Shown here one piece after another: positions 25,222 to 34,494 of a stretch of DNA of 47,274 nt (the first letter of the stretch is position 1; the number at the start of each line of letters is the position of its first letter). The DNA lies in assembly GCA_030682795.1 (NCBI GenBank), contig JAUXNJ010000016.1, positions 1 to 47,274 of the forward strand, in the 5' to 3' direction. The DNA comes from Sphingobacteriaceae bacterium. GTDB lineage: Bacteria; Bacteroidota; Bacteroidia; UBA7662. The notes beneath the pieces were generated by a model. That model was not told where the DNA came from. It was given only the letters and a program-made list of their open reading frames with translations, and made no database searches. The position numbers and the translations under genes are program-made.

Positions 25222-27450
25222 ATGCGCCTCATTCGTCGGTTTTTCGCAGAACTAAAAATGGTTTGGCTGTACCTGCCGGCCATTTTGTCGCTATTGGTAG
25301 TGGGCTTGCTCACGCTGCGCATCGTAGAGGGGCGCGACATGATGCTCTACACCGCAGAAACGCCGCAACGGGTACTCATTGCTTTGTTTTCGATTACCAG
25401 CTGGGCTTTGGTGCTGTGGTACAGCTCGCGTATTGTGGCGCGGGCAGTGCATAAAGAACAGCTGAGCCGCTGGGTGAATCAAATGTCGCTGGGCTACACG
25501 GGTATTCTTATTTTCCACCTCTCCGTGCTCAACGTAATGGTGGCGCGCTTCGGCTGGTCGCCATATATTTTACTCGGCCTTCCCCTTGGCTGGTACAGCT
25601 ACAACAGCACCCCCGTGCTTTGGGAAGCCCTGCTTAGCTGGCGCAAGCCGCCTTGGTGGTCGTGGTTTGCCCTGCCACTGGTGCTGGTTTTTAGCGCGGG
25701 CCCCTATTGGCTGTTTCAGAAAGATCCCGATTTGCTGGCCGCGAGTCCGTACATCGCCCACTTTGCCCTTGCCATTTATTGGCTGGGCATATTTTACACC
25801 CTCTACACCCGCGAGCTGTTTTTGAAGAAGTTTTTGACCGAAAAAGTGGAGGATGCCGTTGACAACGTGGCGGGCAAGGCCTGGACCAAAACCCTCGACC
25901 AAGCCAATCGCCGTTTTCCGGCTGTGTACGAAGCCCTTGAAAAAACCCGCGAAAACTGGGGGCACTTTGTGGCCTTTAACTTAGTGGCCGCGCAGATTCT
26001 TTTTGTACTCATTTGGGCGTCGAACGACTACGATTTTGCCGTATTTATTGGCCCGGTTTCGGGCTTGCTACTCGGACTCACGGTCTGCCTGGGTGCCCTC
26101 AACCTCATCACCTTTATCTCCGTAAAATTCGCCGGCATCAATTTGCATGTGCTGCTGATTGTTTGGATGGTGTTCATGGGCCTCTTGCACGATCCCTACC
26201 AAGCCCGTACCCTCGAGGCCCGCAGCGACAGCTTTAGCAAGCGCCCCAACCTCGAAACAGCACTCGTCAACCATTTTTACGATCCACTCGGCCGGCCCTT
26301 ACGTGATTTCAACAAGACCGAACTCCCCCTCTACTTTGTGCTGAGCGATGGTGGCGCCTTTCGCTCGGGCTATTGGGTAGCCCAGGTACTCGATACCCTC
26401 CAACAGCACAGTCAAGGGGCTTTTTTTCAAGAATTGTTTTGTCTCTCGGGCAGCTCCGGCGGAAGCGTAGGCAATATGCTTTTTTATGCGGGGATGCTCA
26501 ATGAATATCAAAATCCCGCCAAAGCCAGCGCTGGGGTAGATGCCTTTTTCAGCCGCGACCTCCTCTCCTTTTCGTTTGTACAGATGTTGAGCACCGATGT
26601 GGTGCAGCACATCCTGCCCCTCGATTGGCTGAAGGGTGCAAAGCGTAAAAAGAGCAGCGACCGCGCCGTGGCCCTCGAAATTGGCCTCGAAAAAGGTGGC
26701 AACGGCTGGGTAGATCAGCAACTTTTGCGCGAACCCCTGCTGCATACGGCCAACAACTATACCCACATGCCGATTCTCATTTTTAATGCTACCGAACTGC
26801 AACGTGGACAACCCGCCATCCTCACCAATTTGCAAACGCACAACATCAGCGAGCGGCCCAACATGGCCGATTTGCTCGAAACCCACCTCGACGGCTCCGA
26901 CCTGCGTCTCAGCACAGCCGCCATTTTAGGAGCCAGGTTCCCTTACCTGAACCCCGCCGGCGGCATCGGCGACAGCTATTTTGTGGATGGCGGCTACATC
27001 GAAAACTCGGGCGCTGGCATCGTACACGAAATCATCATGGCTTGCAAAGCACTGCTCGACACCACCCAGAACCCACGCCTTTTGCCACTTAAAAACAAAA
27101 TCAGCTATCGTGTCATTCACCTTGCCAACAGCACGCCACGCAAATTTGTGAACCGGCGCATTCATCCGCTGGTAAACGACTTAGGTGCGCCCATACTTAC
27201 CTTGGTAGCGTCGCGCGGCGGACACACCAACGTAAACAACGACCGCCTGCACAAATACCTGCAAGCCATCCAGCCAAACGATTCACTCGCCTATCGCAAA
27301 CTTTCGCTGTATGGCAATCAAGAAGAAGTAAAAGAAGAATATCCCATGAACTGGGTCATTTCGGCCTACAACCGCAAGCGAATGCAGGCGCAAAAGTCTG
27401 AAAGCGAAGCCTTGCAAGCGGTGCTCCGCAGTTTCGATCAGCAGCCTTAG
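25222..27450 (+). CDS. Membrane-bound patatin-like phospholipase
   Basis: A 742-residue protein with about seven hydrophobic segments in the N-terminal 330 residues, then a patatin domain. Catalytic features are SDGGAFRSG (the oxyanion glycine-rich loop), the nucleophile elbow GSSGG with S412, and the dyad aspartate D589 in VDGG. Patatins are Ser-Asp lipid acyl hydrolases; the membrane part suggests that it acts on bilayer lipids from the cytosolic or periplasmic face. A GTG three bases earlier (25219) is a possible alternative start. The gene is host-like and G+C-rich, unlike the RHS region just upstream, and its last 4 bases overlap the convergent stress-protein gene. Confidence 0.88.
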   Translation: MRLIRRFFAELKMVWLYLPAILSLLVVGLLTLRIVEGRDMMLYTAETPQRVLIALFSITSWALVLWYSSRIVARAVHKEQLSRWVNQMSLGYTGILIFHLSVLNVMVARFGWSPYILLGLPLGWYSYNSTPVLWEALLSWRKPPWWSWFALPLVLVFSAGPYWLFQKDPDLLAASPYIAHFALAIYWLGIFYTLYTRELFLKKFLTEKVEDAVDNVAGKAWTKTLDQANRRFPAVYEALEKTRENWGHFVAFNLVAAQILFVLIWASNDYDFAVFIGPVSGLLLGLTVCLGALNLITFISVKFAGINLHVLLIVWMVFMGLLHDPYQARTLEARSDSFSKRPNLETALVNHFYDPLGRPLRDFNKTELPLYFVLSDGGAFRSGYWVAQVLDTLQQHSQGAFFQELFCLSGSSGGSVGNMLFYAGMLNEYQNPAKASAGVDAFFSRDLLSFSFVQMLSTDVVQHILPLDWLKGAKRKKSSDRAVALEIGLEKGGNGWVDQQLLREPLLHTANNYTHMPILIFNATELQRGQPAILTNLQTHNISERPNMADLLETHLDGSDLRLSTAAILGARFPYLNPAGGIGDSYFVDGGYIENSGAGIVHEIIMACKALLDTTQNPRLLPLKNKISYRVIHLANSTPRKFVNRRIHPLVNDLGAPILTLVASRGGHTNVNNDRLHKYLQAIQPNDSLAYRKLSLYGNQEEVKEEYPMNWVISAYNRKRMQAQKSESEALQAVLRSFDQQP

Positions 27451-28298
27451 GTCGACTGAATAGGATATACCAACACCGGCACTTCGACCTTGTACACCAA
27501 ATCGTCGATGACATCGGAGCCAAACAGGGTGTCGAGTATGCCGCGGTGCTCGCGCGAGAGGATGATCAATCCCGCATTGATGGCTTTGATAGCCGACTCT
27601 ATGCCGCTATCCACGTCACTGTTGTAAAACTGCTGGAATCGGATGTCTTTATAAACCACTTTCTCCCGCGCCAAAGCTTCAAAGCCCGCAGCACGTAACT
27701 TCTCTTCAAAACCTTTCTTCTTACTAATGTGCACCACGCTGAGGGTACTCTTGAGGTCGTTGGCCAAGGCACACACCTTGCTCAGAATGCTCAAGTCGCC
27801 TTCGCGATAATCAGTACCAAACAGCATGCTGCTCAGCTGTATGCTTGGATGTTTGGAAGTGGTAGCTAAAACGGGACAATTGGCCAGATCGATTACCCCG
27901 CTAGTGGTATTATCGAACACCAAGCGCCGCAGACCCGTAGTTATGCGGTTGCCCATACAAATGAGGTCGTAGCCGCCTGCACTGGCCTCTTGTACAATGC
28001 CATGAACGGGATTGCCCACTACCATTTGCTCTTTGATATCGATTTTAAGGCGCGACAACAAACTCTTGGCCTTTTTTACCGTCTCTTTTAAAGCCGGCTT
28101 AGCCGATTTTTCGAGCTCTTGCTTGAGTTTCGCCTTGCGCAGCTCGGTGCTGTAGGGGAGCTCAATCACATGCAAAATGGTGAGCGAGCAGCGGGTAACG
28201 CGCGCCAGTTCACAAGCGATTTCTAAGGCGCGGTCGGCTTTTTCGCTAAAGTCAGTAGGAACAAGAATTTTTTTGAGGGATGCGCTTTTCTGTGCCAT
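27447..28298 (-). CDS. Tandem-domain universal stress protein
   Basis: A 283-residue protein made of two USP domains (about 10-150 and 155-283). The first opens KKILVPTDFSEKADRALEIACELA, the usual first strand and helix, and closes with DLICMGNRITTGLRRL. Neither domain shows a complete G-2x-G-9x-G(S/T) ATP loop. USPs bind ATP or act as dimeric regulators during starvation and stress. It lies 1 base behind the next USP gene on the same strand, so the two form an operon. Confidence 0.9.
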   Translation of the reverse strand: MAQKSASLKKILVPTDFSEKADRALEIACELARVTRCSLTILHVIELPYSTELRKAKLKQELEKSAKPALKETVKKAKSLLSRLKIDIKEQMVVGNPVHGIVQEASAGGYDLICMGNRITTGLRRLVFDNTTSGVIDLANCPVLATTSKHPSIQLSSMLFGTDYREGDLSILSKVCALANDLKSTLSVVHISKKKGFEEKLRAAGFEALAREKVVYKDIRFQQFYNSDVDSGIESAIKAINAGLIILSREHRGILDTLFGSDVIDDLVYKVEVPVLVYPIQST

Positions 28299-28299
28299 A

Positions 28300-29133
28300 T
28301 TAATGGGTAATGTAGGCGAGTAAATTGCCTGATTTTAAAATGTGATCGGCGGTGCTGCCACTGAAAAATCGAGCGATGCCGCTGCCACCATAAGCCCCTA
28401 GTACCACCAGCATATTGCCTTTTTGGGTGGAGAAATAGGGGATTTCGTCTTTTGGCTTGCCAATCAGATCCACCACTTTGAAGTCGTTAAACCGCAATTG
28501 CATGATCTCCAACAAGCCATCTGGCATAGGCTCTATGTGCTCCTGTTTGTCGAACACCCGCACAAAATAGGTAGGCCAAGACTTGCATTTAGGCCTGAAA
28601 TTGTGGTAAAAAGCCTCAATGGCTTTCAAACTGCTGTCGGAGCCGTCGTAGCAAAGCACTACGCCGTCGGGATTGTAGCCTTGCTCGGGCAGCAACACCA
28701 TCGGACAAAAAGCCTTGCTCAACATGTCCTTCACCAATTGCTGGTCGCCATCCATGCTCAAGGTATTGTAAGCGTGGTAGCCCATCAGCATGAGGTCGGC
28801 ATACCGACTCTCTTCTACCAATTCGGCCACTGGATCGCCTTTTTGAAAGTGAACACGGAAACGAATGCCTGCCGCTTTGCACTGCTCCACAAAATAGTTG
28901 ATGTTTTGGACAGTCTTCTTTTCGCTTTCGTTTAAACTCTCTTTGATGATCTCAAAAGTATGCTCGTAATACACGGGCTCTCCGCCCAGTACGGTATAAT
29001 AATCTACCAAGGTAAGGTCCTGCACAAATACGCCAGTTAATACGGCATTGTGCTCGCGCGCCATGCGGAAGGCCTGTTCTAATTGGTCCCCAGCATTGAT
29101 GCTTTGGTCAACAACTAATAAAATCTTATCCAT
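28300..29133 (-). CDS. Tandem-domain universal stress protein
   Basis: A 277-residue protein with two USP domains. The C-terminal domain has an intact ATP-binding loop, GAYG-x9-GS, in LGAYGGSGIARFFSGSTADHIL. The N-terminal domain (MDKILLVVDQSINAGDQLEQAFRMA) lacks it. It is the first gene of a two-gene USP operon. A near-match to the -7 box (TAACTTTA, 29156-29163, minus) lies 22 bases before the ATG. Confidence 0.88.
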   Translation of the reverse strand: MDKILLVVDQSINAGDQLEQAFRMAREHNAVLTGVFVQDLTLVDYYTVLGGEPVYYEHTFEIIKESLNESEKKTVQNINYFVEQCKAAGIRFRVHFQKGDPVAELVEESRYADLMLMGYHAYNTLSMDGDQQLVKDMLSKAFCPMVLLPEQGYNPDGVVLCYDGSDSSLKAIEAFYHNFRPKCKSWPTYFVRVFDKQEHIEPMPDGLLEIMQLRFNDFKVVDLIGKPKDEIPYFSTQKGNMLVVLGAYGGSGIARFFSGSTADHILKSGNLLAYITH

Positions 29134-29289
29134 GAGGCTTGCTTTAGGTGCCCTATAAAGTTAGGCATAATTCTAATCCCCTAAAAGCATGCAGAAAGAT
29201 ATAATATTTCGGTAACAAAGCATTTTTGCGCTGATTTGTGTTAATTGAGGGCAAAATTCACGCTCATGCCTTTCTCAACAGCTCCTTTT

Positions 29290-30183
29290 TTAGATCAAAG
29301 CAATGCTAGCTACCCCAGTGAGTATTAATGCTTTCAAAATGCTATTCACCCGTGCGAAATGACTGGGCTTGCTGCTACGATAAATCAACACAGTAGCATA
29401 GGCCAGCATCAGGGCACAAAAGCCAAAATACCACAGCAACATTTGCATGGGCAACAGCCAGTAAAGCCATAAAAAGGGCAAAAACGTAAGCAACATCAAC
29501 CCATACAACAAGCGCTTGGTGGCCTTGATACCGTTCGCCACTGGGAAGGTTTCGTAACCAAATACCAAATCGCCTTTCATCGCTTCAAGATCTTTCACCA
29601 CTTCCCTAATCAGCGTAATAAGCACAATAAAGGTGGCGTAAATCAGAATCACCTGGTTCAAAAAGCCATAATACACGCAAACGGCAAAAAATGCCGCCAC
29701 GGTAAGCACCGCAGCCGCAATGTTTCCCAGCAACGGCTTCTTTTTGAGTTTGTGTGAATAAAACCAGAGTCCAAAGGCAAAGAGACCGTTGAAAACAAAC
29801 AGCTCCCATTTGAGGGTGGCACTCAGCAGCATCCCCACAAAATTAATAAGCATCCAAGCACGAATCGACTCAGCTTTGCCAATGATGCGACCCATGATTA
29901 CTTCCTCGGGTCGATTGGCCAGGTCCTTTTCGATGTCGTAAAAGGCGTTGATGATGTAGCCGCCGGCAATTACCAAGCCCGTGCTGGCTACCACGCCCAA
30001 CAGCTTAAAGTCGAGCAAAACCGCCGAAAGCGGGGGATTGTCGTGCAAAATGAAATACGCCGCCATGTACTGGGCCACGGCCACCACCAATAGGTTGTAC
30101 CAGCGGATGAGCGACAAAAAAGCCAGGAAGCGAATCACTCGAATGCGCTGTGCCTGGCTGAATATTTGGGTGCGGGAAGCCAC
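29290..30183 (-). CDS. UbiA-family prenyltransferase (geranylgeranylglycerol-phosphate geranylgeranyltransferase-like)
   Basis: A 297-residue membrane protein of the UbiA superfamily with about eight helices. The first aspartate-rich motif is N79-AFY-D83-IEK-D87 followed by LANRP, and the second lies in REVVKDLEAMKGD (about 193-205); these bind magnesium and the prenyl diphosphate. The form of the motifs resembles the branch annotated as geranylgeranylglycerol-phosphate geranylgeranyltransferase in Bacteroidota. The only sensible start is a GTG overlapping the stop of the mevalonate kinase gene (TAGTG), so it is the last gene of the mevalonate operon. The prenyl acceptor is not certain; quinone or other polar acceptors remain possible. 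Confidence 0.82.
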   Translation of the reverse strand: MASRTQIFSQAQRIRVIRFLAFLSLIRWYNLLVVAVAQYMAAYFILHDNPPLSAVLLDFKLLGVVASTGLVIAGGYIINAFYDIEKDLANRPEEVIMGRIIGKAESIRAWMLINFVGMLLSATLKWELFVFNGLFAFGLWFYSHKLKKKPLLGNIAAAVLTVAAFFAVCVYYGFLNQVILIYATFIVLITLIREVVKDLEAMKGDLVFGYETFPVANGIKATKRLLYGLMLLTFLPFLWLYWLLPMQMLLWYFGFCALMLAYATVLIYRSSKPSHFARVNSILKALILTGVASIALI

Positions 30184-31121
30184 TAGAAGCGGTAAATCAC
30201 TTCAAGTTTGTGATCTTTTAGAAGTTTACTGGCCTTTTCGTAGTCTTGTGTGAAGCCCAAAATGTAACCTCCACCACCTGAACCACATAATTTGAGGTAG
30301 TAAGCGCGCGAATCGATGCCCTGCTTCCACAATTGGTGGAACAAATCGGGGATCATGGGCTTAAAGTTGTCGAGGGCCAGCTGTGAGAGCTTGCGTAAGC
30401 TCTTGAACAAGGGCTTTACGTCGCCTTGCAAGAAAGAATGAATACACTCGTCGTTGTATTTTTTGAACTCGGTGCGGATCATATTGCGGAAACCTTCTTG
30501 CTTTAAACGCTCCAAAAAGAGGTTTACCAAGGGTTGGGTTTCGCCCGGTTCGCCGGTATTGAGCAAGAAAATGGCACCTGCACCTGCTTTTTCGGCGGGC
30601 AAAATCACAGTACCAAGGTCTTTTTTATTGTCTATAAGAATCGGAATCTTCAAATAACAAATCAGCGGATCCATGCCCGAAGAACGACCGTGGAAATACG
30701 CTTCTAACTTGCCTAAAATGCCTTTTAACTCTGCAATTTGATCACCAGTAAGTTGGTCATTGGCATTGATTTTTACCTGCGCATAACGGTCGTAAACGGC
30801 CGCTACCAAAGCACCTGAACTGCCTACGCCAAAGCCTTGGGGAATGCTGGAGTCGAAATACATGCCCTCAGCTACTTCTGCCGCAAACTGCTCCAAATTG
30901 AGCCCTACAGGAAGTTCTTGCTTTTGAGCCAAGTCTTGCAAATAGACTAAATACTTTTGCAAATGGCCGTTGCTTTTGATTGCAGCCTCACTTTGCTTGT
31001 CCTCAAACGAAAACTGAGCTTGGTACTGACTGTAAGGAATGCTCAAGCCCATGGCATCTTCAATGATGCCATACTCCCCAAAAAGGAGGATTTTTGCGTA
31101 ATAAAGCGATTCTTTGATCAT
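30183..31121 (-). CDS. GHMP kinase, probable mevalonate kinase
   Basis: A 312-residue GHMP-family kinase. The N-terminus YYAKILLFGEYGIIEDAMGLSIP is the usual KxxLxGEYxV opening, the ATP loop is PQGFGVGSSGALVAA (94-108), and SGGGGYILGF near the C-terminus is the third motif. By position between diphosphomevalonate decarboxylase and the prenyltransferase it most likely phosphorylates mevalonate; it could instead be the phosphomevalonate kinase, with the GYDIA kinase doing the other step. It overlaps the upstream mvaD by 4 bases (ATGA) and the following gene by TAGTG. Confidence 0.85.
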   Translation of the reverse strand: MIKESLYYAKILLFGEYGIIEDAMGLSIPYSQYQAQFSFEDKQSEAAIKSNGHLQKYLVYLQDLAQKQELPVGLNLEQFAAEVAEGMYFDSSIPQGFGVGSSGALVAAVYDRYAQVKINANDQLTGDQIAELKGILGKLEAYFHGRSSGMDPLICYLKIPILIDNKKDLGTVILPAEKAGAGAIFLLNTGEPGETQPLVNLFLERLKQEGFRNMIRTEFKKYNDECIHSFLQGDVKPLFKSLRKLSQLALDNFKPMIPDLFHQLWKQGIDSRAYYLKLCGSGGGGYILGFTQDYEKASKLLKDHKLEVIYRF

Positions 31122-32203
31122 AAGTCGGCTTCTAAAAGCACTGGTCCTTGCCCAACGGCGTCACAAATATACGCTTTTTGTTCGCAATAAGCGGCCAACT
31201 CACTGTCGATGAACTGTTTGACCACATTTTGGTGACTAGCAGGGTATAAAAGGTGCACATTAGCGCCAGCGTCAAGTGTAAAATGCACAGGGACAGCGTT
31301 TTGTTTTCTAAAATCCCATATTTTTTCAATGATCGCCACAGTGCCTGGTTTCATGAGCAAAAAATAGGGCTCCGACGCCATCATCAAAGCATGCAACATA
31401 AGGGCCTCCGCCTCTACCAAGGCACCAAAAGCCTCTAAATCGCCGCTGGCTAAGATGGCTTGCATGCGTAACATGCGGCTTTGGGCCTCTGCAAAACGCT
31501 GTGTGGCAAAAGGATGGCCGTGCATGAGTCCGTGCCCCACGCTGCTGCTCACCGATTTTTGACCGGCATGCACCAGCAAAATAGTGTCTTGGTAGCTGTT
31601 AAAAACCGGGTTCACTGCACTTGACCAGCGGGTGCCGTAATCCTGACTCGAGCCCGGGAGCTCCGGATGCGCGCCCCACATCACCAAACCACCATACAAC
31701 GAACGGCAGGCTGATCCAGAGCCAATGCGGGCGAAATAGCTGGCCGCCTGGTAAAAATCGTCGTCGGGCTGCACCCGCGTGCCATTGGCCAAGAGCTGGT
31801 CGATGCTCAGCAGATTTAGTGCCATGGCACTCATGCCCGAAGCCGAAGAGGCAATGCCGCTGCTGTGCGGAAAGGTGTTGTGAGTATCAATACGCAAGAA
31901 AAAGTCTTGCAACCAAGGGAAATCTGCCCCTATTTTTTGAAAAAAAGACTGGATTTTAGGCTCAAAAGCCTCGTTCCGTTGTCCGTCTAAATAAACCTCC
32001 AAACCACCTCCTACCCGCGGCTCAAACTGTACCCTGGTATCGGTTTTGCAGGCATCCAAGGTAAAACTCACCGAAGCATTGGCGGGTTGCTGGAGACCGG
32101 TTTTGCCCCAGTATTTAATAAGGGCGATGTTCGAAGGACTGGTCCAGCGCACGCTGCCACTGGCGGCTTCCCAGCTTTTGAGGGGGGTAAAAAAGGGCGT
32201 CAT
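31118..32203 (-). CDS. mvaD: Diphosphomevalonate decarboxylase
   Basis: A 361-residue GHMP-fold enzyme that converts mevalonate 5-diphosphate with ATP into isopentenyl diphosphate and carbon dioxide. Signature parts are SNIALIKYWGK (24-34), the ATP loop SSGIASSASGMSAMAL (about 113-128), GSGSACRSLYGG with the active-site arginine, and HFTLDAGANVHLLYP carrying the catalytic aspartate. It overlaps both neighbours by 4 bases within the mevalonate operon, implying tight co-translation. Confidence 0.93.
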   Translation of the reverse strand: MTPFFTPLKSWEAASGSVRWTSPSNIALIKYWGKTGLQQPANASVSFTLDACKTDTRVQFEPRVGGGLEVYLDGQRNEAFEPKIQSFFQKIGADFPWLQDFFLRIDTHNTFPHSSGIASSASGMSAMALNLLSIDQLLANGTRVQPDDDFYQAASYFARIGSGSACRSLYGGLVMWGAHPELPGSSQDYGTRWSSAVNPVFNSYQDTILLVHAGQKSVSSSVGHGLMHGHPFATQRFAEAQSRMLRMQAILASGDLEAFGALVEAEALMLHALMMASEPYFLLMKPGTVAIIEKIWDFRKQNAVPVHFTLDAGANVHLLYPASHQNVVKQFIDSELAAYCEQKAYICDAVGQGPVLLEADL

Positions 32204-33114
32204 ATCATTTGGTCGTAGGGCACTACGGTTTTAAAAGCGTTGTTTTGGAGCCAAGCGAGGGCTTCGGCAGGATCGGGAGCAGTGGCCAGCACAAAGTCGC
32301 CGCCCCACGCACCCAAGCTCTTTACCTGACCAGGATAGCTGGCAAAAAGCTGCTGCTGCACGGTTGGGCGCCGCAATTCGGCACTAAGTAAGGCTTCGTG
32401 GGCCTCGAGCAGTCCAGCAAATTCATCTAAACTACTGGCCTGCACCAAAGAACGAGTAAGGTCACTCACCTCTTGCAGCAAGGCCGCATCTGGTTGGCCA
32501 TGGCCGAGGTAAGCCTTCACTTCGCGGTCAGAAAATTGCTTTTGACCGAGATATACAAAGTACAACTGCGACTGAAAATCGGGATGAAACCGCACAGGTA
32601 TAATATGTGCCTGCCCCTGTTGCAGCTGGTATAAAATGGGCCCTTCGGCCGTTGCACAGGCCAAATCGTAGCCGCTGCCGGTTTGGGTGCGGTTAAAAAG
32701 GTCGTAGGGTGGAATGTCGAACCATTGCGACAACAACGACACCAAGGTGGAGCTGCTGCCCAGGCCCCAATGCCGGTCGAATTCGAGTTTCGTTTGAACT
32801 AAAAGTCCTTGCAGGGCCTCTCGCATGCTAGGCTGCAGCGCCAAAGCAGCTTGCAACATCTGACTAAGCTTGTTGGCCACCACAGCATCGGTGCTGCGGG
32901 TGCAATGCAAATCTGGCAACCTAAAATGCGCCTCAAACCATTTCTGTCCTGCCGCATCCCAAGCCTGCCACCACAAATCTTGGCCATCGTTGGGGTGCAA
33001 CTCTAACCATTGTCCCGCTCGGGTAGGCACCGCCAAAGCCGTAGCTCCGTGCAGCACCACATATTCGGCGGTCAACAGCAGTTTGCCGTGGGCATAATAG
33101 CGGGCTGTTTGCAC
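32200..33114 (-). CDS. GYDIA-family GHMP kinase (possible phosphomevalonate kinase)
   Basis: A 304-residue GHMP kinase with the opening ARYYAHGKLLLTAEYVVLHG, the ATP loop WGLGSSSTL (116-124) and the family motif GYDLA (148-152), a variant of GYDIA. The family is widespread in Bacteroidota next to HMG-CoA reductase and diphosphomevalonate decarboxylase. Since the operon otherwise lacks a dedicated phosphomevalonate kinase, this protein is the natural candidate for one of the two phosphorylations; which one cannot be decided here. It starts 2 bases after the mvaA stop and overlaps mvaD by 4 bases. Confidence 0.85.
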   Translation of the reverse strand: MQTARYYAHGKLLLTAEYVVLHGATALAVPTRAGQWLELHPNDGQDLWWQAWDAAGQKWFEAHFRLPDLHCTRSTDAVVANKLSQMLQAALALQPSMREALQGLLVQTKLEFDRHWGLGSSSTLVSLLSQWFDIPPYDLFNRTQTGSGYDLACATAEGPILYQLQQGQAHIIPVRFHPDFQSQLYFVYLGQKQFSDREVKAYLGHGQPDAALLQEVSDLTRSLVQASSLDEFAGLLEAHEALLSAELRRPTVQQQLFASYPGQVKSLGAWGGDFVLATAPDPAEALAWLQNNAFKTVVPYDQMI

Positions 33115-33116
33115 GC

Positions 33117-34469
33117 TTATCCTTGTTTTTTACCTGGTAAAATCTGCACAGCCGGTTCGCCGCGCAGCTTCTTTAAAAATTCAGCCACAGCCTGAAAGCT
33201 CACCACTTTATCGCTGAAATAGGTCTTGGCACGCTCCTTTTCCATCTCCCCAGCTTCCAGCTGGTTGAGGATGTTGAGCAGGTGCATTTTCATATGCCCC
33301 TTCTGAATACCAGTGGTAACGAGCGACTTTACCGCTGCAAAATTCTGCGCCAAACCCACTGCAGCAGTAATCATCATGAGCTCCTCGGCATTGGGTTGGC
33401 CGAGCAATTCATGCGAAAACTTGACCATGGGGTGCAAGGTGGTTAAGCCACCCACGGTGCCCAAAGCCAGTGGCACTTCTATCCAAAAACGGAAAATACC
33501 GTCTTTCACTTCTACATTGGTCAGGCTGCGGTACTGTCCGTCGCGGGCGGCATAGGTATGCGCGCAAGCTTCTACTGCTCTAAAATCGTTGCCCGTGGCC
33601 AATACCACCGAATCGATGCCGTTCATAATGCCCTTGTTGTGGGTAGTTGCCCGGTATGGCTCAATGTTGGCAATGCGGATGGCCCGCGTAAACTTCTCTA
33701 CAAATTCTTCGTTGGTGTAATCGTCGCCATCGGCCAGTTGATCGACCGGACAACTCACTTCGCAATGCACCAAACACTCTGGCGTATAATTGCTCAAGAT
33801 GCACATTACGATGGTCACCTCCTGCTCCTCAGGGGTAAACCGCGCATCTTGCTCGAGTGAACGACGTAAAATGCGCGCAAACTCTTCGAGGTTGGAGTTA
33901 ATGAAGTTGGCACCCATGGCATCCCGCGTTTCGAAGGTGGCATGCAGCTGGTAGTAGCCAGGCTCTTGATCGGTTTTGTTAACGAGTTGGATGTCAACAA
34001 TGCCACCGCCCCGCTTGCGCATATTGGCGGTAATTTCTTCGGTGCCTGCAAGCAGCAAGGCACGCAACTCGGGCATATAGGCATGCAATTTTTCAGCATC
34101 GCCATGCCAAATGAAATGCACCTGACCAATTTTTTTGGTCGATACTACATGGGCCTTGAATCCCCCTCTTCCCAACCAAAAAGCCGCGCTTTTGGAGGCT
34201 GCTGCCACCACCGAACTTTCTTCTATCACCATCGGGATGGTGTATAGCCGGTCGTTCAGCAAAAAGTTGGGCGACACGCCATAGGGCATGTAAAAATTGG
34301 TGACGGTATTTTCTATAAACTCGTCGTGCAGCTTTTGCACTTGCTCGTCGCTATGCCAATAGTGGCTCAACAGCTCGTAAGCAGCTTCTGGATCCTTGAA
34401 AAACTGATTGGTAATCCACTCAATCTTACCAGCTTTAGATAATTTCGAAAAACCTTTGATGGGTTGCAT
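33117..34469 (-). CDS. mvaA: Hydroxymethylglutaryl-CoA reductase, class II-like
   Basis: From the ATG at 34467-34469 the protein has 450 residues. It reduces HMG-CoA to mevalonate (or oxidises in the reverse sense in catabolic class II enzymes). Characteristic parts are ENTVTNFYMPYGVSPNF with the catalytic glutamate, IEESSVVAAASKSA, ATGNDFRAVEACAHTYAARDG, and GGLTTLHPM near the C-terminus; the absence of membrane anchors and the length fit bacterial class II rather than eukaryotic class I. A longer open frame up to 34505 starts with TTG and runs through a promoter box, so it is rejected. It is the first gene of the mevalonate operon; synthesis rather than degradation is implied by its partners. 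Confidence 0.92.
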   Translation of the reverse strand: MQPIKGFSKLSKAGKIEWITNQFFKDPEAAYELLSHYWHSDEQVQKLHDEFIENTVTNFYMPYGVSPNFLLNDRLYTIPMVIEESSVVAAASKSAAFWLGRGGFKAHVVSTKKIGQVHFIWHGDAEKLHAYMPELRALLLAGTEEITANMRKRGGGIVDIQLVNKTDQEPGYYQLHATFETRDAMGANFINSNLEEFARILRRSLEQDARFTPEEQEVTIVMCILSNYTPECLVHCEVSCPVDQLADGDDYTNEEFVEKFTRAIRIANIEPYRATTHNKGIMNGIDSVVLATGNDFRAVEACAHTYAARDGQYRSLTNVEVKDGIFRFWIEVPLALGTVGGLTTLHPMVKFSHELLGQPNAEELMMITAAVGLAQNFAAVKSLVTTGIQKGHMKMHLLNILNQLEAGEMEKERAKTYFSDKVVSFQAVAEFLKKLRGEPAVQILPGKKQG

Positions 34470-34486
34470 AGGCAAAAAACTTGGTG

Positions 34487-34494
34487 CAAAGTTA
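34487..34494 (-). promoter_or_regulatory. -7 promoter element of the mevalonate operon
   Basis: On the minus strand TAACTTTG matches TAnnTTTG, 17 bases before the mvaA ATG. A TTG at 34522-34520 lies about 25 bases further upstream, slightly beyond the usual spacing, so the -33 box is uncertain. Confidence 0.55.
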
